NCBI GenBank assembly: GCA_964399535.1
Contig: CAYNRE010000071.1
Location: 1 to 64,000, forward strand
Direction: 5' to 3'
Source of the DNA: CAYNRE01 sp964399535
GTDB lineage: Bacteria > Planctomycetota > Planctomycetia > Pirellulales > CAYNRE01
Length of the DNA stretch: 64,000 nucleotides
Part shown: positions 42,467-52,100 of the stretch, piece by piece
Layout: every line of letters starts with the position of its first letter
Position numbering within the stretch: the first letter of the stretch is position 1
The notes under the pieces: generated by a model
The model's database searches: none
Told to the model about the DNA's origin: nothing
Seen by the model: only the letters and a program-made list of their open reading frames with translations
Translations under genes and position numbers: made by a program

Positions 42467-44191
42467 CTACCCTTGAATCGCCGAAAACAGCAGGCTGGGC
42501 AGCTTCCAGATGCTGGGCTGATAGTGCATTTCGAGCGCCTTCCAGGCCACCACGTTGGCCGTGCGGTGGCTAGGGAACCACATCGGCTTGGGCGAAATGG
42601 TCAGCGGCCCTTCGAGCACGCACTTCTCGATCCGCTCGAGCATGTAGGTGTTGTGCACCCAGTCGATGCCGCTCTGCGGGTCCTGAAGCGTGCCGCTGGG
42701 ATAGCCTCCCCAGGGGGGAGTGATCATGGCGTAGCTCAGGGCCGGCCAATGGTTGATGCCGATCGTGCCGTAACGCAGCCGGTCGAGCATGGTTTGGAAG
42801 CGCCCCTCGAATTCGGGCTGCTGCCGAAGTTTGGGGTGGACCATCACGGCGGCGCCCAGCGTGCCCCACAGTTTCTCGTTCACAAAGTCGGTGGCCCGGT
42901 CGAGGAACTGCTCGGCGGAATCGGCCTCGAGCGCGGTCTCGGCGCAGACGCAGGTGAACGACTCTTCGCAGAAGTACAGCGGGTCGCGATCCAACTGCCG
43001 GTCGCGAATCAGCTTCCAGGGAAGCGTGCCGGCCGGGCAGCCCTGGGGCTCGCCGCCGGCGAACTTGCGCCACCGCTCGTCGGCCCCCGGGTAATACGCT
43101 TTGCGCGTGGGAGTCCGGGCGAGCACTTCGTCGACCAGCGACAGAAACTTGTCGCGATCTTTCCAACCCCGTTGGGTCACCACCATCTTGGTGGCGATGC
43201 AATTGAACGAGGCGTTGTTCGTGATCGAAGCGGCCAGGTTTTCGGCCTGGAACCGCAATTGCTTGTCGGTGTAGGGGCCGGGCACCACGATCCAAGGGGT
43301 TACGTTGCCCAACTCGCTGGTGATGGCCTTTTTCAAGAGCGGGTCGTTTTCCCGCTTGCGGCGTTCGCGCTCGGGGCCAGGGGGGCCCCACACGATGGTT
43401 TCATGGGAATAGATCGAGCCGGTGATATGCACCTCGTCGACCTGGGGGTGATTGATGGCGTAGGCCCCCACGTCGGCGCCGCCGTAAATAATGCGCAGGT
43501 AGCCGGCCTCGATCAGCGAACGGAAAGCCCGCTCGAAAATCGGCCCCAGGTACTCGTTCACGGGGTTCATCTTCAGCAGCACCACCTTGCCTTCGTGAAA
43601 CAGCTTGGTGAAGGCGTCGGTGGGGGGAATCGACGAGACATTGCCCGCCCCCAACACGAGCGAGATACCCTCGGGCCGCTCGGTCAGCCGGTAGTAGCTG
43701 GCCATGTGCTCGCGGAGGTTCTCCTTGGTCACGCCGGGCTGCAGCCAAATGTGGGACTTGAAGCCTTGAAACAGCAGCCCGTCGAACAAGCCCTTGGTGG
43801 GCATGACCTGAACTTGCAGCTTGCCGCTGGGCCCCACGCGGACCTCGCCGGGCAGCTCGGGGCTACCGCTGCGGCGGATCGCCTCGAGCGTTTGCTTGAG
43901 CAGGCGCAGGTAGCGAATCGTGGCCATCGGCCCGCTGCCGATCTCTTCGCCCTGCAGCGGATTGCCCGGCGCCAGGCCCTTGGCCTCGCACGCCGCGTCG
44001 GCCCATTGTCGGGCGACCGCCATGGTGTCTCGCAGGCACTCGTCGACCAAGCGAATTCGCTCGTCGAGCGAGGCCTGGCGCCAGCGGCGCTTGCCCACCG
44101 TTAATTCGTCCAAGGCCTGGTTGATCTGGTCCTGAGCGGTGACGCTCTGAGTGCGCTCTTGATACAGCGCGGGTCGGGCCACGGTACTCAT
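42467..44191 (-). CDS. Aldehyde dehydrogenase family protein
   Basis: 574 residues, longer than the usual 480-500. The ALDH core is recognisable: the Asn in KMNPVNEY, HITGSIYSHE (NAD-binding loop), Glu293 in SELGNVTPW and the catalytic Cys331 in NNASFNCIATK. The usual Gly-Gly after the Glu is Gly-Asn here. It should oxidise an aldehyde to the acid with NAD(P). The minus-strand neighbours upstream are an iron alcohol dehydrogenase and a GntP-type permease, so these three may form a route for importing and oxidising an alcohol or hydroxyacid. The substrate is unknown. Confidence 0.85.
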   Translation of the reverse strand: MSTVARPALYQERTQSVTAQDQINQALDELTVGKRRWRQASLDERIRLVDECLRDTMAVARQWADAACEAKGLAPGNPLQGEEIGSGPMATIRYLRLLKQTLEAIRRSGSPELPGEVRVGPSGKLQVQVMPTKGLFDGLLFQGFKSHIWLQPGVTKENLREHMASYYRLTERPEGISLVLGAGNVSSIPPTDAFTKLFHEGKVVLLKMNPVNEYLGPIFERAFRSLIEAGYLRIIYGGADVGAYAINHPQVDEVHITGSIYSHETIVWGPPGPERERRKRENDPLLKKAITSELGNVTPWIVVPGPYTDKQLRFQAENLAASITNNASFNCIATKMVVTQRGWKDRDKFLSLVDEVLARTPTRKAYYPGADERWRKFAGGEPQGCPAGTLPWKLIRDRQLDRDPLYFCEESFTCVCAETALEADSAEQFLDRATDFVNEKLWGTLGAAVMVHPKLRQQPEFEGRFQTMLDRLRYGTIGINHWPALSYAMITPPWGGYPSGTLQDPQSGIDWVHNTYMLERIEKCVLEGPLTISPKPMWFPSHRTANVVAWKALEMHYQPSIWKLPSLLFSAIQG

Positions 44192-44510
44192 GATCGAAAG
44201 GCTCCGCTCGAGGACCGAGAATCGTGGGGGCTAGTCGGGGCACGTTTCCGCCCCGGTCATGGGGGGCCAACAGGCGCCCCGATCGGCAATCGCAAAATAA
44301 TACCCTGACGGCGGTTAAACTCCAAGCGGCTGGCAGTTGCCGGGCGTCGAATCGGGCCCGCTTCGTTCGGCCTCGAAACCGGCCCGGCCCAGCCATTGCC
44401 CCGTTGATTTCCGGTGGGGCGTGGGTTGGGGGGATTCGGGCCCCAAGGCGCGATTCTGCCGAATCTTTCCGGCCCCCGCGCCGCCGGAGTTGTTGCCGCC
44501 ACGGTCCCCT
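44192..44510. other. 319-bp intergenic region between two dehydrogenase genes
   Basis: No gene supported. It separates the aldehyde dehydrogenase from the alcohol dehydrogenase on the same strand; nothing distinctive seen, so the two may have separate promoters. Confidence 0.35.
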
Positions 44511-45677
44511 TTACCAGGCCTGGCGGTAAAGCTCGACGATTTCTCCGGCGGCAGGCACGCGGGGGTTGTTCTGCGGGCTGCCCGACTGCAGGGCGTCGTG
44601 CGCCATTTTCTCGAGGGTCGATTCGAAGTGGGCCTGGGAAACCCCCAAACATTCGCGGAGCCGGGGCACGGCCAGCACCTGGTTGAAGTGCTCAAGGGCC
44701 GGCACCAAGCGGCCGGCCGCCGTGGGGTCGTCGTCGTCCTGCGTGGCGCAGCCCAGGGCCCGGGCCACTGTGGCGTAACGAGCGGTGGCCCCGCTCAGGC
44801 TATAGGCCGTAACGGCGGGAAGGAGCACGGCGTTCGACAGTCCATGGGGCAGGTGATACACGGCCCCCAGCGGCCGGCTCATGCCATGCACCAGGGCCAC
44901 GCTGGCGTTGGCAAAGGCCATTCCCCCTTGGCAAGCCGCGGCCATCATCCCCTCGCGGGCCAGGGCATCGCTCGGCTGGTCGTAGGCTCGAACCAGGTGC
45001 CGCCCCACCAGGCCGATGCAGGCCAAAGCGAGCGGGTCGGTCAGCGGCTGCGCCTGGCGCGAAACATAGGCCTCGATGCCATGGGTTAGCGTATCCACCC
45101 CCACCGCCGCGGTGAGCGGACGCGGCATGGATAGCGAGAGCTCGAAGTCGACCAGGGCCACCCGCGGCACCAGGTGGGCGTCGAGCACCATCATTTTTAC
45201 CTGTGTGGCCGGGTCGGTAATGACCGCCACTTGGGTCACCTCCGACCCTGTGCCCGCCGTGGTGGGAATGGCAACCACGGGCAACCCCGCCCGCGGAACG
45301 CGGTGATAGCCACGGTATTGGCCGAGCGGCCCCGGATTGCCCATCAGCAGCGCGGCGGCCTTGGCAGCGTCGATCGGGCTGCCTCCGCCCAGCGCTACCA
45401 GCACGTCGGCCTCGTGGCGGCGGGCGGCGGCGAGCACCGCCTCGACGTTTTCGAGCGTGGGGTCGGGTTGCACCTCGTGCGAAATTTGCACACTGAGCCC
45501 GGCCCGCGTTAGCGCCGAGGCCAGGGGTTCGGCGAACCCTAGTTCGACCACGCCCGGGTCGGTGACCAGCAAGGGCCGCCGCAGGGCGAGCCGCTCTAGT
45601 TGCGGCACCAGTTCGTGCCGCGCGCCGCCCCCTAGGATGATCGTGGGTGGAACCGACAAGCGGGCCAGTGGTTGCAT
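44511..45677 (-). CDS. Iron-containing alcohol dehydrogenase (group III)
   Basis: 388 residues from the ATG at 45677, one base after the stop of the GntP-type permease gene. Motifs: GGGS (97-100) for nucleotide binding, and the iron-ligand set Asp195, His199, His264 and His278 with the spacing of FucO-type enzymes. These enzymes interconvert alcohols and aldehydes with NAD(P). Tight coupling to the permease suggests that the transported compound is its substrate or product. Possible substrates include 4-hydroxybutyrate or 1,3-propanediol, but this cannot be decided. Confidence 0.92.
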   Translation of the reverse strand: MQPLARLSVPPTIILGGGARHELVPQLERLALRRPLLVTDPGVVELGFAEPLASALTRAGLSVQISHEVQPDPTLENVEAVLAAARRHEADVLVALGGGSPIDAAKAAALLMGNPGPLGQYRGYHRVPRAGLPVVAIPTTAGTGSEVTQVAVITDPATQVKMMVLDAHLVPRVALVDFELSLSMPRPLTAAVGVDTLTHGIEAYVSRQAQPLTDPLALACIGLVGRHLVRAYDQPSDALAREGMMAAACQGGMAFANASVALVHGMSRPLGAVYHLPHGLSNAVLLPAVTAYSLSGATARYATVARALGCATQDDDDPTAAGRLVPALEHFNQVLAVPRLRECLGVSQAHFESTLEKMAHDALQSGSPQNNPRVPAAGEIVELYRQAW

Positions 45678-45678
45678 G

Positions 45679-47139
45679 TTACATGGTTCCCCAGGCGGGA
45701 AAGGCCCGCAGCAGGGCGATGGCCAGCAGCGTGCCCAGCGCCGGCAACACAACCGTGAGCACGAAAACCGGCCCGTAGGCTTGGGCGTGGGTTTCGCCGC
45801 AGATATGCCGAATGAGCATGACCAGGTAGCCGTTGGCGGGCAAGGAGTCGAGCGAGCCGGATGCGATGGCGACCACGCGATGTAGCGCGCGGGGGGCCAG
45901 GCCCAATTCGTCGATATAAATCGGTTTGAGAATTGGCCAGGCCAGCCCTTGGCCTCCGGACGCCGAACCGGCGATTCCCGAGATAACCGCCACGGCCAGC
46001 GCCGCTCCGGCCAAGGGGTCCAGGGGCAGGTGCGTTACCCAGGCCACTAGGCGCTCGAACGCCGGCAGCCCCTGGAGCGCCGAGCCAAAGCCCACGACCG
46101 AGCAAGTGGCGCCGATGGCGGTGAGCCCATCGACAAAGCCCGCGCCCAGCGCCCGGGAAAGCGCCGGGACGCGGCCTCCCAGACATAGCACCGCGGTGGC
46201 CAGCCCGGCGAAGATCGCCAGGGTGGGGTCCTCGGGGAACTGGAGCACCCAGCGCAGCAAGCGATCGGGCGCGGTGAGCGGTAAGGCGGCTGTTTCGACA
46301 GCCCTCTCGGTGGGCCAGAACCCAGCGGCCCAGCGCGCCGCGGCGGGTACCACGTTGAGCATGGCCAGTGTGACCAGGAGCGGCAGCAGCGACCAGGCCA
46401 GCGCGGGCAAATCGATGCCGCCCCGCGAACTTTCGGCCGCCGGACGATCGCTGGCCCGCGCCTCGAACCGCCCTCCGCGTGCCCGATCGCGGGCGATTGC
46501 CCACTGGAGATACCACTGGCCGGCGCCGAACATGAGCCCGGCCGTGACCAAGCTCACCGGCCAGGCGGCCCGCGCGTCGGTTAGCGGCTGCCCTGCCGCG
46601 TCGACCAGGAACTTGATCGGAATCAAGTTCTGAATTTCGGGCGAGCCGGCCGAAGTCATCGTGAAGGTGATCGATCCGAAAGCGATGGCCGCGGGAATGA
46701 AGCGGCGGGGCAGGTCGGCGGCGCGAAACAGCTCGACAGCCAGCGGACAAACCGCGAAACCCACCACGAACAGCGACACGCCGCCATAGGTAAGCACGGC
46801 GCAGGCCAGCACGACGGCGAGCGCTGCGCGGCTGGCACCCAGCCGTTGAGTTACCCCGCGGGCAATGGCCACGGCGGCGCCCGATTCGTCGATAATTCGG
46901 CCGAAGGCGGCCCCCAGCACAAAGATCAAATAGAACTGCTCCAGGTAGCCGGCGAATCCCCGCATGAACCGCTGGGTCATGCCGGTTAGTGGATCGGCGC
47001 CGCTGAACACCAAGACGACCAGCGCCGACAGGGGAGCGGCCAGAAACACACTCTGGCCGCGAATGACCATCAGGCTGAGCAGCACCAGCCCGCTGGCGAG
47101 CACCACGAGTTCGTAAAGTTGCAGCGGATTGTTGGCCAT
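45679..47139 (-). CDS. GntP family permease
   Basis: 486 residues with about 12-14 hydrophobic helices. The pattern of Phe-Gly-Ser-Ile-Thr-Phe-Thr-Met-Thr-Ser and Pro-Ala-Asn-Gly-Tyr fits the gluconate:H+ symporter (GntP) family, whose members import gluconate, hydroxybutyrate and similar organic acids. It begins the operon with the alcohol dehydrogenase one base downstream. The substrate is unknown. Confidence 0.8.
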   Translation of the reverse strand: MANNPLQLYELVVLASGLVLLSLMVIRGQSVFLAAPLSALVVLVFSGADPLTGMTQRFMRGFAGYLEQFYLIFVLGAAFGRIIDESGAAVAIARGVTQRLGASRAALAVVLACAVLTYGGVSLFVVGFAVCPLAVELFRAADLPRRFIPAAIAFGSITFTMTSAGSPEIQNLIPIKFLVDAAGQPLTDARAAWPVSLVTAGLMFGAGQWYLQWAIARDRARGGRFEARASDRPAAESSRGGIDLPALAWSLLPLLVTLAMLNVVPAAARWAAGFWPTERAVETAALPLTAPDRLLRWVLQFPEDPTLAIFAGLATAVLCLGGRVPALSRALGAGFVDGLTAIGATCSVVGFGSALQGLPAFERLVAWVTHLPLDPLAGAALAVAVISGIAGSASGGQGLAWPILKPIYIDELGLAPRALHRVVAIASGSLDSLPANGYLVMLIRHICGETHAQAYGPVFVLTVVLPALGTLLAIALLRAFPAWGTM

Positions 47140-47236
47140 CGAGCAAATTGCCTAACGGAGCCAGGCGAGACGAGCTTGCCAAACGGTTCGGCAGGGCGCG
47201 GTCGGCACGTGGGCGAGCGGGCGAAGCGGCACGAAC

Positions 47237-47644
47237 TTACCAGCCGTCGCGGTTGCCCCATACTCCGGGGGTGAGCAGCTCCACCGAGTTGCCTGCCGGA
47301 TCGCGAAAATATAGCGAGCGGCCTCCCAGCGGCCAGTTCACTTCGCGCTCGATGGCGACCCCCTGCTCGGCGAGCCGGGTTCGCCAGGCCTCGAAGTCGG
47401 CCGCTTCGATGCCCAGGGCAATGTGTCCGGCTCCGCGGGCACCGTGCGGCGGCAATAGCTCGCCAGTTTGCGTGGCCTGAGGACGAAAGACCAGCAGCAT
47501 TTGCCCGCCGACGGCGAAAAACGCGTGTCTTCCCGGCTCGCTTCCCCAGGGAGTGAGCTGGAGCACGTCGCGGTAAAAGGCCTCGGCCGCGGCCAGGTCG
47601 TCGGCATAGACCGCGGTTTCGACGATGGCTTGCACGCGGGGCAT
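47237..47644 (-). CDS. Glyoxalase/bleomycin-resistance family protein
   Basis: 135 residues from the ATG at 47644; an in-frame TTG upstream would add a Pro-rich leader. The vicinal-oxygen-chelate pattern is seen in two halves: VETAVYADDLAAAEAFYRDV and HIALGIEAADFEAW, ending YFRDPAGNSVELL. Such proteins act on glutathione adducts, ring-opening substrates or bind antibiotics. The specific reaction is not known. It lies 97 bp after the GntP-type gene start on the same strand, perhaps as a separate unit. Confidence 0.85.
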   Translation of the reverse strand: MPRVQAIVETAVYADDLAAAEAFYRDVLQLTPWGSEPGRHAFFAVGGQMLLVFRPQATQTGELLPPHGARGAGHIALGIEAADFEAWRTRLAEQGVAIEREVNWPLGGRSLYFRDPAGNSVELLTPGVWGNRDGW

Positions 47645-47952
47645 CGAGGGAGCCGGCTGCGGGGGTAGGGCCAGGGGCCCGAGGCGGCGCGGCCCGGGCA
47701 ACTTCAAAGCCTTAGTCTATCGGCGCGGGTAGCGCCTGGGCAACGAGGCCCTTGCGCGCTTACGACGCACCGCCGGCCCGCCCGGTCCGGGCGAACTAAG
47801 GCCGTCGACGCGGCGAGCAGCCCGCGCGATTGGGCAGCTTGATCGGGCAGAGCAATCGCACGGCGCAAGCGCACCAGGCAAGCGAATTGTGCACTCGACG
47901 CGTGCACTCGCAACAAGCGATTCGTCCGCGCTGGGGAACGACTCGCGGCCGG
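47645..47952. other. 308-bp gap between the glyoxalase-like gene and dnaA
   Basis: No gene supported. A direct repeat GTGCACTCG occurs at 47889-47897 and 47902-47910. I see no TTATCCACA-type DnaA boxes and no AT-rich unwinding region. Confidence 0.4.
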
Positions 47953-49473
47953 CTACCCCACCACGCGCAACCGCGATTCGACCCGCTGAATCAGCTCGCG
48001 GACCGCCAGGCGGCGGTGTTCGAATTCCAGCTCGGCCGAGCTGGCCAGCCAATCGGCAACCTTGCGCTCGGCGGTGATCACGCTGGAGTGGCTGCGAACG
48101 CCGAAGTACCGGCCGATTTCTCCCAGCGCGGCGGGAGTATGCTTGCGGGCCAGAAACATGGCCAGCGTCCGCACTTGGGTCAGCCGGCGGGTTCGCCCGC
48201 CACCGCGAAGCTGCCCCTCGCCCAGCCCCAGTGCGTCGCGAACCGCGCGCTCGACTTCACCCAGGCTAACGGGGCGCGGTTTGCCGCCCCCCAGTTCGCT
48301 GAGGGCCCGGGTGGCCAATTCCACGGTTACCGGCAGCCTGAGGGCCTGGCGCAGCGCATCGAGCCGGTGCAGCGCGCCCTGGATTTGCCGGGCATGCTCA
48401 TGGCACTCGGCCGCCAGGTACTGGGCGACTGGCTCGGGAAGCGCGAGCCCTAGCCGATGGGCCAAGCTGAGCACAATTTGGCCGCGAGCCTCGAGGTCGG
48501 GTGGGTCGACACGGCAGGGCATTCCCCCCCGCAGCCGCTCGACCAGCTCGGGCCCCAGTTCGCCCAGCGCTTCGAGCGGGCGATCGGAAGTGAGCACAAT
48601 TTGGCGCCGCTGCTGGGTCAGGGTTTTCAGCGTGTGCAACACCTCTTCCAGCGTGGCCCGCTTGCCGAGAAAGAACTGGGCATCGTCGATGGCCAGCAAA
48701 TCGAGCCCGCGATACTTGTGGCGGAAGTTGGGCAAGCCCCCTCCCCGCAGCGCGCCCAGAAAGAGCGTGGTGAACTGCTCGGCGGTCAGGCACACCACCC
48801 GCGCCCCGGGCCGGCTGCGGCGAAACTGCTGGCAAAGGCTCTCTAGCAGCATCGTCTTGCCCACGCCGGTGGGGCCATGCAGCAGGAGCGGCGTTACCAC
48901 GCCTGGCCGGGTGATGACCGATCGCACGATCGTCAGGGTCAGGCGGTTGTTCTGCCCCGAGGCGAACTGGTCGAGTTCCGACCCCTCGGCAGGCCCGTTC
49001 GCAGCCCGGCCAGCGGCGCTCGGCGCGGCCAGCGAAGTGGCAGGGTCGCCGCCCACCGGGTTGGCGAACGTCGAAGACTCGAGCGCCGAAGCCTGGGCCA
49101 GGGCAGGGGAGCCAGGGCCGGTGCCGCCCGGCTCGGCGGGGGGCGAGCCTGTACTGGCCGCGTCCTGCCGGCACGGTGCGACAAGCTCCCCCGGCTTTCG
49201 TGGCTCGGGGGTCGTGGCACCGCTGGGCTGAAGCGTCCACTCGAGCTTCGGAACGCGGCCAAGTACGATTCGACACGCCGCTTCGATCTCTCCGCGGAGC
49301 GTGCGGCGAACGAAATCTAAATGAAACTGGTTAGGAAGCGTAAGCCGCAAATCACCCGACTCGAGCGCCAGCGCCACCGCCGACCCGAGCCAAACCGCCG
49401 CGCGGCGCGGGCCAGCCTGGCGGGCCAGCTCGTCGCGCAGCGATGCAATGATGTGCGAATCGTCCTTGACCAC
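47953..49473 (-). CDS. dnaA: Chromosomal replication initiator DnaA
   Basis: 506 residues if the GTG at 49473 is the start, chosen because the DnaA domain I pattern begins right after it; the frame extends to 49731 but reads poorly. Domain I is followed by a Pro/Ala/Gly-rich linker of about 90 residues. Domain III has Walker A GPTGVGKT, Walker B LLAIDDAQFF, an LTSDRP box and sensor II ARQIQGAL. Domain IV has the initiator signature, but reads GVRSHSSV where most DnaA proteins have GGRDHTTV. These residues contact the DnaA box, so its recognised sequence may differ. No dnaN or gyrB is nearby, and no box cluster is visible. Confidence 0.9.
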   Translation of the reverse strand: MVKDDSHIIASLRDELARQAGPRRAAVWLGSAVALALESGDLRLTLPNQFHLDFVRRTLRGEIEAACRIVLGRVPKLEWTLQPSGATTPEPRKPGELVAPCRQDAASTGSPPAEPGGTGPGSPALAQASALESSTFANPVGGDPATSLAAPSAAGRAANGPAEGSELDQFASGQNNRLTLTIVRSVITRPGVVTPLLLHGPTGVGKTMLLESLCQQFRRSRPGARVVCLTAEQFTTLFLGALRGGGLPNFRHKYRGLDLLAIDDAQFFLGKRATLEEVLHTLKTLTQQRRQIVLTSDRPLEALGELGPELVERLRGGMPCRVDPPDLEARGQIVLSLAHRLGLALPEPVAQYLAAECHEHARQIQGALHRLDALRQALRLPVTVELATRALSELGGGKPRPVSLGEVERAVRDALGLGEGQLRGGGRTRRLTQVRTLAMFLARKHTPAALGEIGRYFGVRSHSSVITAERKVADWLASSAELEFEHRRLAVRELIQRVESRLRVVG

Positions 49474-49863
49474 TTCCTGCCTGACCCCCTGACGCGCATT
49501 CCTAGCGAAAGCGACACCCTCGTGGTGTTGCCGGCGGATCCACCGCCGTCCTTTTTGCGGGCTGCCCCGCGGCTGGCTCAACACTTCGCACGCACTGCCG
49601 CGCGAGCGAGGCGGGCCAGTGCGCTGCGGCCCAGCGCGAGTGGCCGATTGTAGTAGTGCTGGCATTGCTGTCAAAGTAAAAACTGGCCCGTCGCCAGCCA
49701 AGATTGCATAGGTCGCGCTCGAGCTGGGCAACCTGTTCCAACGGCGCTAGTTACAGCGACCTTACAGCGCGCAACCTGGCACTCGCTTGAGCACCCTGGC
49801 GTGGAAAAGCTGTTGTCGCAATTTCGGCGTTTGCCCGGCGCCCCGCTCGCGGCACTCCGCGGG
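49474..49863. other. 390-bp gap upstream of dnaA
   Basis: Includes the poorly coding upstream extension of the dnaA frame and the region up to the GNAT gene. No DnaA-box-like cluster is visible. The likely dnaA promoter is on the minus strand here. A short AT-rich patch lies at 49650-49685. Confidence 0.35.
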
Positions 49864-50814
49864 CTAGCCGAATCGGGCGGAGCTTGGTGGGCGCCAGTAC
49901 ACGCGCCGCCGCTCCCAGGGCACTAAACCACAGGCATCGTACATCTGCCCCGCCGGCGTATTGGCCGCGTCGACCGCCAGCAGCAGCGAGCGCCGACCCA
50001 ATTGCCCGGCTCGCCACTGCGCGTGTCGCACCAGATGGCACCCCCAGCCGCGGCCGCGAACGCGCGGAATCAGCCCCATGTAAACCAGTTCCAAGAAATC
50101 GTTCCGCGGGTGATCGCCCAAGATCAGGCAGCCAGCCGGTTCCCCGCCGAACTGGACAGCGAGCCACAAACCGCGATCGCTGGCCGATTGCTGGCGGTAA
50201 CCCGCCACCACGTCGCCCGGTTCGCGATACGGATTGAGCTGGGGGCAGTCCAGCGTGTCATCATAGGTCTGGGCGATCAGCCCGGCCCATTGAAGGTCGG
50301 TCCAGGCGGGCTGCGGAGCCAAGTCGAACGGCAACGCAGGCTCGTGAGCCGGAAACACAGCCTGGGTGGCCAGGCGATAATCTAGGTCGGCCAGATGCCG
50401 AAAGCCCCCCCGCTGAAGCCGGGCGGCCGAAAGCCCATCTTCGAGCTGGCAAACCGCCTGGGCCAGAAACGAGGTGGGTTCGGTCGGCGAAGTGTCCAGT
50501 TCGGCGAGCAACCCGGTCAGCACACCGTCGGCGAGCGTCTCGGGGGCCTGCCCAGCCAGGGCCGGCGCCCAAAGGTGAACGACCCGGCCGGGCTGCCGCT
50601 GAGCGGCGACCGCCGCGTAGACCTGGTCTTGGTCGCCAGCGGCCCAAACCCGGTTCTCAAACCCTGGCCGGTGCCCTTCGGCTTCGATTGAGGCGATCTG
50701 CTGGGGCCTGAGCTCGTCGGCCAGGTCGGCCAAGAGCAGGCTCCAGGCTTGCTTGCGCCAGGCGGGCGGACAGGGGCCGATCCAAGCGGCGTCGGGTTGG
50801 GCTCGGCTCGACAT
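49864..50814 (-). CDS. GNAT family N-acetyltransferase
   Basis: 316 residues. The C-terminal half (from about 175) has the GNAT acetyl-CoA loop IPRVRGRGWGCHLV and a following helix; the N-terminal half is a weaker, degenerate repeat of the fold, as in two-domain GNATs. Its substrate is unknown. It is divergent from the PDZ-protein gene, with a 190-bp gap. Confidence 0.85.
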   Translation of the reverse strand: MSSRAQPDAAWIGPCPPAWRKQAWSLLLADLADELRPQQIASIEAEGHRPGFENRVWAAGDQDQVYAAVAAQRQPGRVVHLWAPALAGQAPETLADGVLTGLLAELDTSPTEPTSFLAQAVCQLEDGLSAARLQRGGFRHLADLDYRLATQAVFPAHEPALPFDLAPQPAWTDLQWAGLIAQTYDDTLDCPQLNPYREPGDVVAGYRQQSASDRGLWLAVQFGGEPAGCLILGDHPRNDFLELVYMGLIPRVRGRGWGCHLVRHAQWRAGQLGRRSLLLAVDAANTPAGQMYDACGLVPWERRRVYWRPPSSARFG

Positions 50815-51004
50815 CTCAGTTTTCTCTGCAAACGTAGAGCATGCGACTCCGCCTGGGCAGCGCGATGCTTACTATAATGCGGGCGGCGTTGTCTGCACCC
50901 CTGGGGCGGTCTTCCTGAGTAATGTCGCCGCGCCCGAGGCTGCACCGAACCTCTCCGGCCGGCGCGACGGTCGGCGGCTCGCCAGTAAACGAAGGGAGCT
51001 TTAC

Positions 51005-52006
51005 ATGCGGTTTCGCCGTGCTTGGTGGGTGCAGCCGGGACGAATCGGCACTTGCCGCTTGGCCATGGGGGTCTTGGCCCTGGGGCTGCCGCTGTTGGCC
51101 CCGAGCCTAAAGGGTGCCCAGCTCCAAGTGCTGGAGCCCAGCGGCGAAGCGCAAGGCGAGGTCGACCCGGGCGACGACAACTCTCCCTACCTGGGGCTCG
51201 TGGCCGACGATCGCCAGGAGTCGGGCCAGGGAATCCGCGTGATCGAAGTCGTGGCCGACGGGCCGGCCGATGCCGCCGGCCTGATGGCGGGCGACCTGAT
51301 CGTGGGTCTGGGGGGCCAGCCAGTCACCAAGATGGCCGAACTGGCGCAGGTGATCTTGCAGGCCGAGATTGGCGATACGCTCGAATTGGAAGTGATCCGC
51401 GATGGCCAAAGTTCCCGGCGCAAGCTAATTCTCGCGGCGCGGCCGGCCAGCAGCGCGCGGGCCTTTCCGAATTTCGGACCCATCGGCGACGAACCGTTGC
51501 CGCTCGATGCGCCCGATACCGGAGGAGCCCCGCGGCGGCGCTTGCTTGGCCTGAGGGCCGCCCCGCTCAGCGACGAAATGCGCCGCTACCTGCGCGTGCC
51601 CGGCGAAGCCGGGGTGGTAGTCACCGAAGTCGAGCCCGATTCGCCGGCCTTTGCCGCCGGGATGACTCGCGACATGGTCATCGTGGCCATCGACGGGCAG
51701 CCGGTGCAGACCCCCGCCGATTTGGCCAACGCCGTGACCAAGGCCGGACCGGGCCGCGAGATCGAACTGAGCTATTACGTGAATGGCCAACTACAGAAGC
51801 GGCGGCTGGTTTTGCGCGAGGTGGCCGAAGCTGTTCCCGGGTTGCCCTCGCCGCCGCGCGGTGGTCCCTCGCTCATCGGCGACGCGCCGGCGCCAGCCAG
51901 CGGCCCCAACGACATCGAGGGGCGCCTGCGGTGGCTGGAACAGCGGCTCCAAGCGATCGAGGCCCGGCTCGACCAATTGTTGCGCTCGATGCCCGAGCAG
52001 CCCTGA
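51005..52006 (+). CDS. Exported double-PDZ protein
   Basis: 333 residues from the ATG at 51005, preceded by GAAGGGAG. A signal peptide covers about residues 1-37. PDZ 1 lies at about 50-135 (GLVADDRQ, Gly-Pro-Ala-Asp-Ala-Ala-Gly-Leu) and PDZ 2 at about 185-265 (Asp-Ser-Pro-Ala-Phe-Ala-Ala-Gly-Met). The C-terminus is a short coiled coil. There is no trypsin-like protease domain, so it is not DegP/HtrA; it may be a periplasmic adaptor. Confidence 0.8.
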   Translation: MRFRRAWWVQPGRIGTCRLAMGVLALGLPLLAPSLKGAQLQVLEPSGEAQGEVDPGDDNSPYLGLVADDRQESGQGIRVIEVVADGPADAAGLMAGDLIVGLGGQPVTKMAELAQVILQAEIGDTLELEVIRDGQSSRRKLILAARPASSARAFPNFGPIGDEPLPLDAPDTGGAPRRRLLGLRAAPLSDEMRRYLRVPGEAGVVVTEVEPDSPAFAAGMTRDMVIVAIDGQPVQTPADLANAVTKAGPGREIELSYYVNGQLQKRRLVLREVAEAVPGLPSPPRGGPSLIGDAPAPASGPNDIEGRLRWLEQRLQAIEARLDQLLRSMPEQP

Positions 52007-52100
52007 GCGGGCGCGTCGGTGGGCCACGGAAGGCGCGCAAACTCCGGATGGCGGTTGCCTTGAGTGGGGCGGGCGGCGCCGGCAGCTCAGCGGCCCAGTG

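Noticed and set aside
41645..44104. Plus-strand open frame (819 codons) spanning the phosphatase and aldehyde dehydrogenase genes
   Set aside because: It is a shadow running through two genes with clear motifs, and has no domain of its own.
47645..49863. Replication origin next to dnaA
   Set aside because: No DnaA-box cluster or AT-rich unwinding region is visible in the gaps beside the gene.
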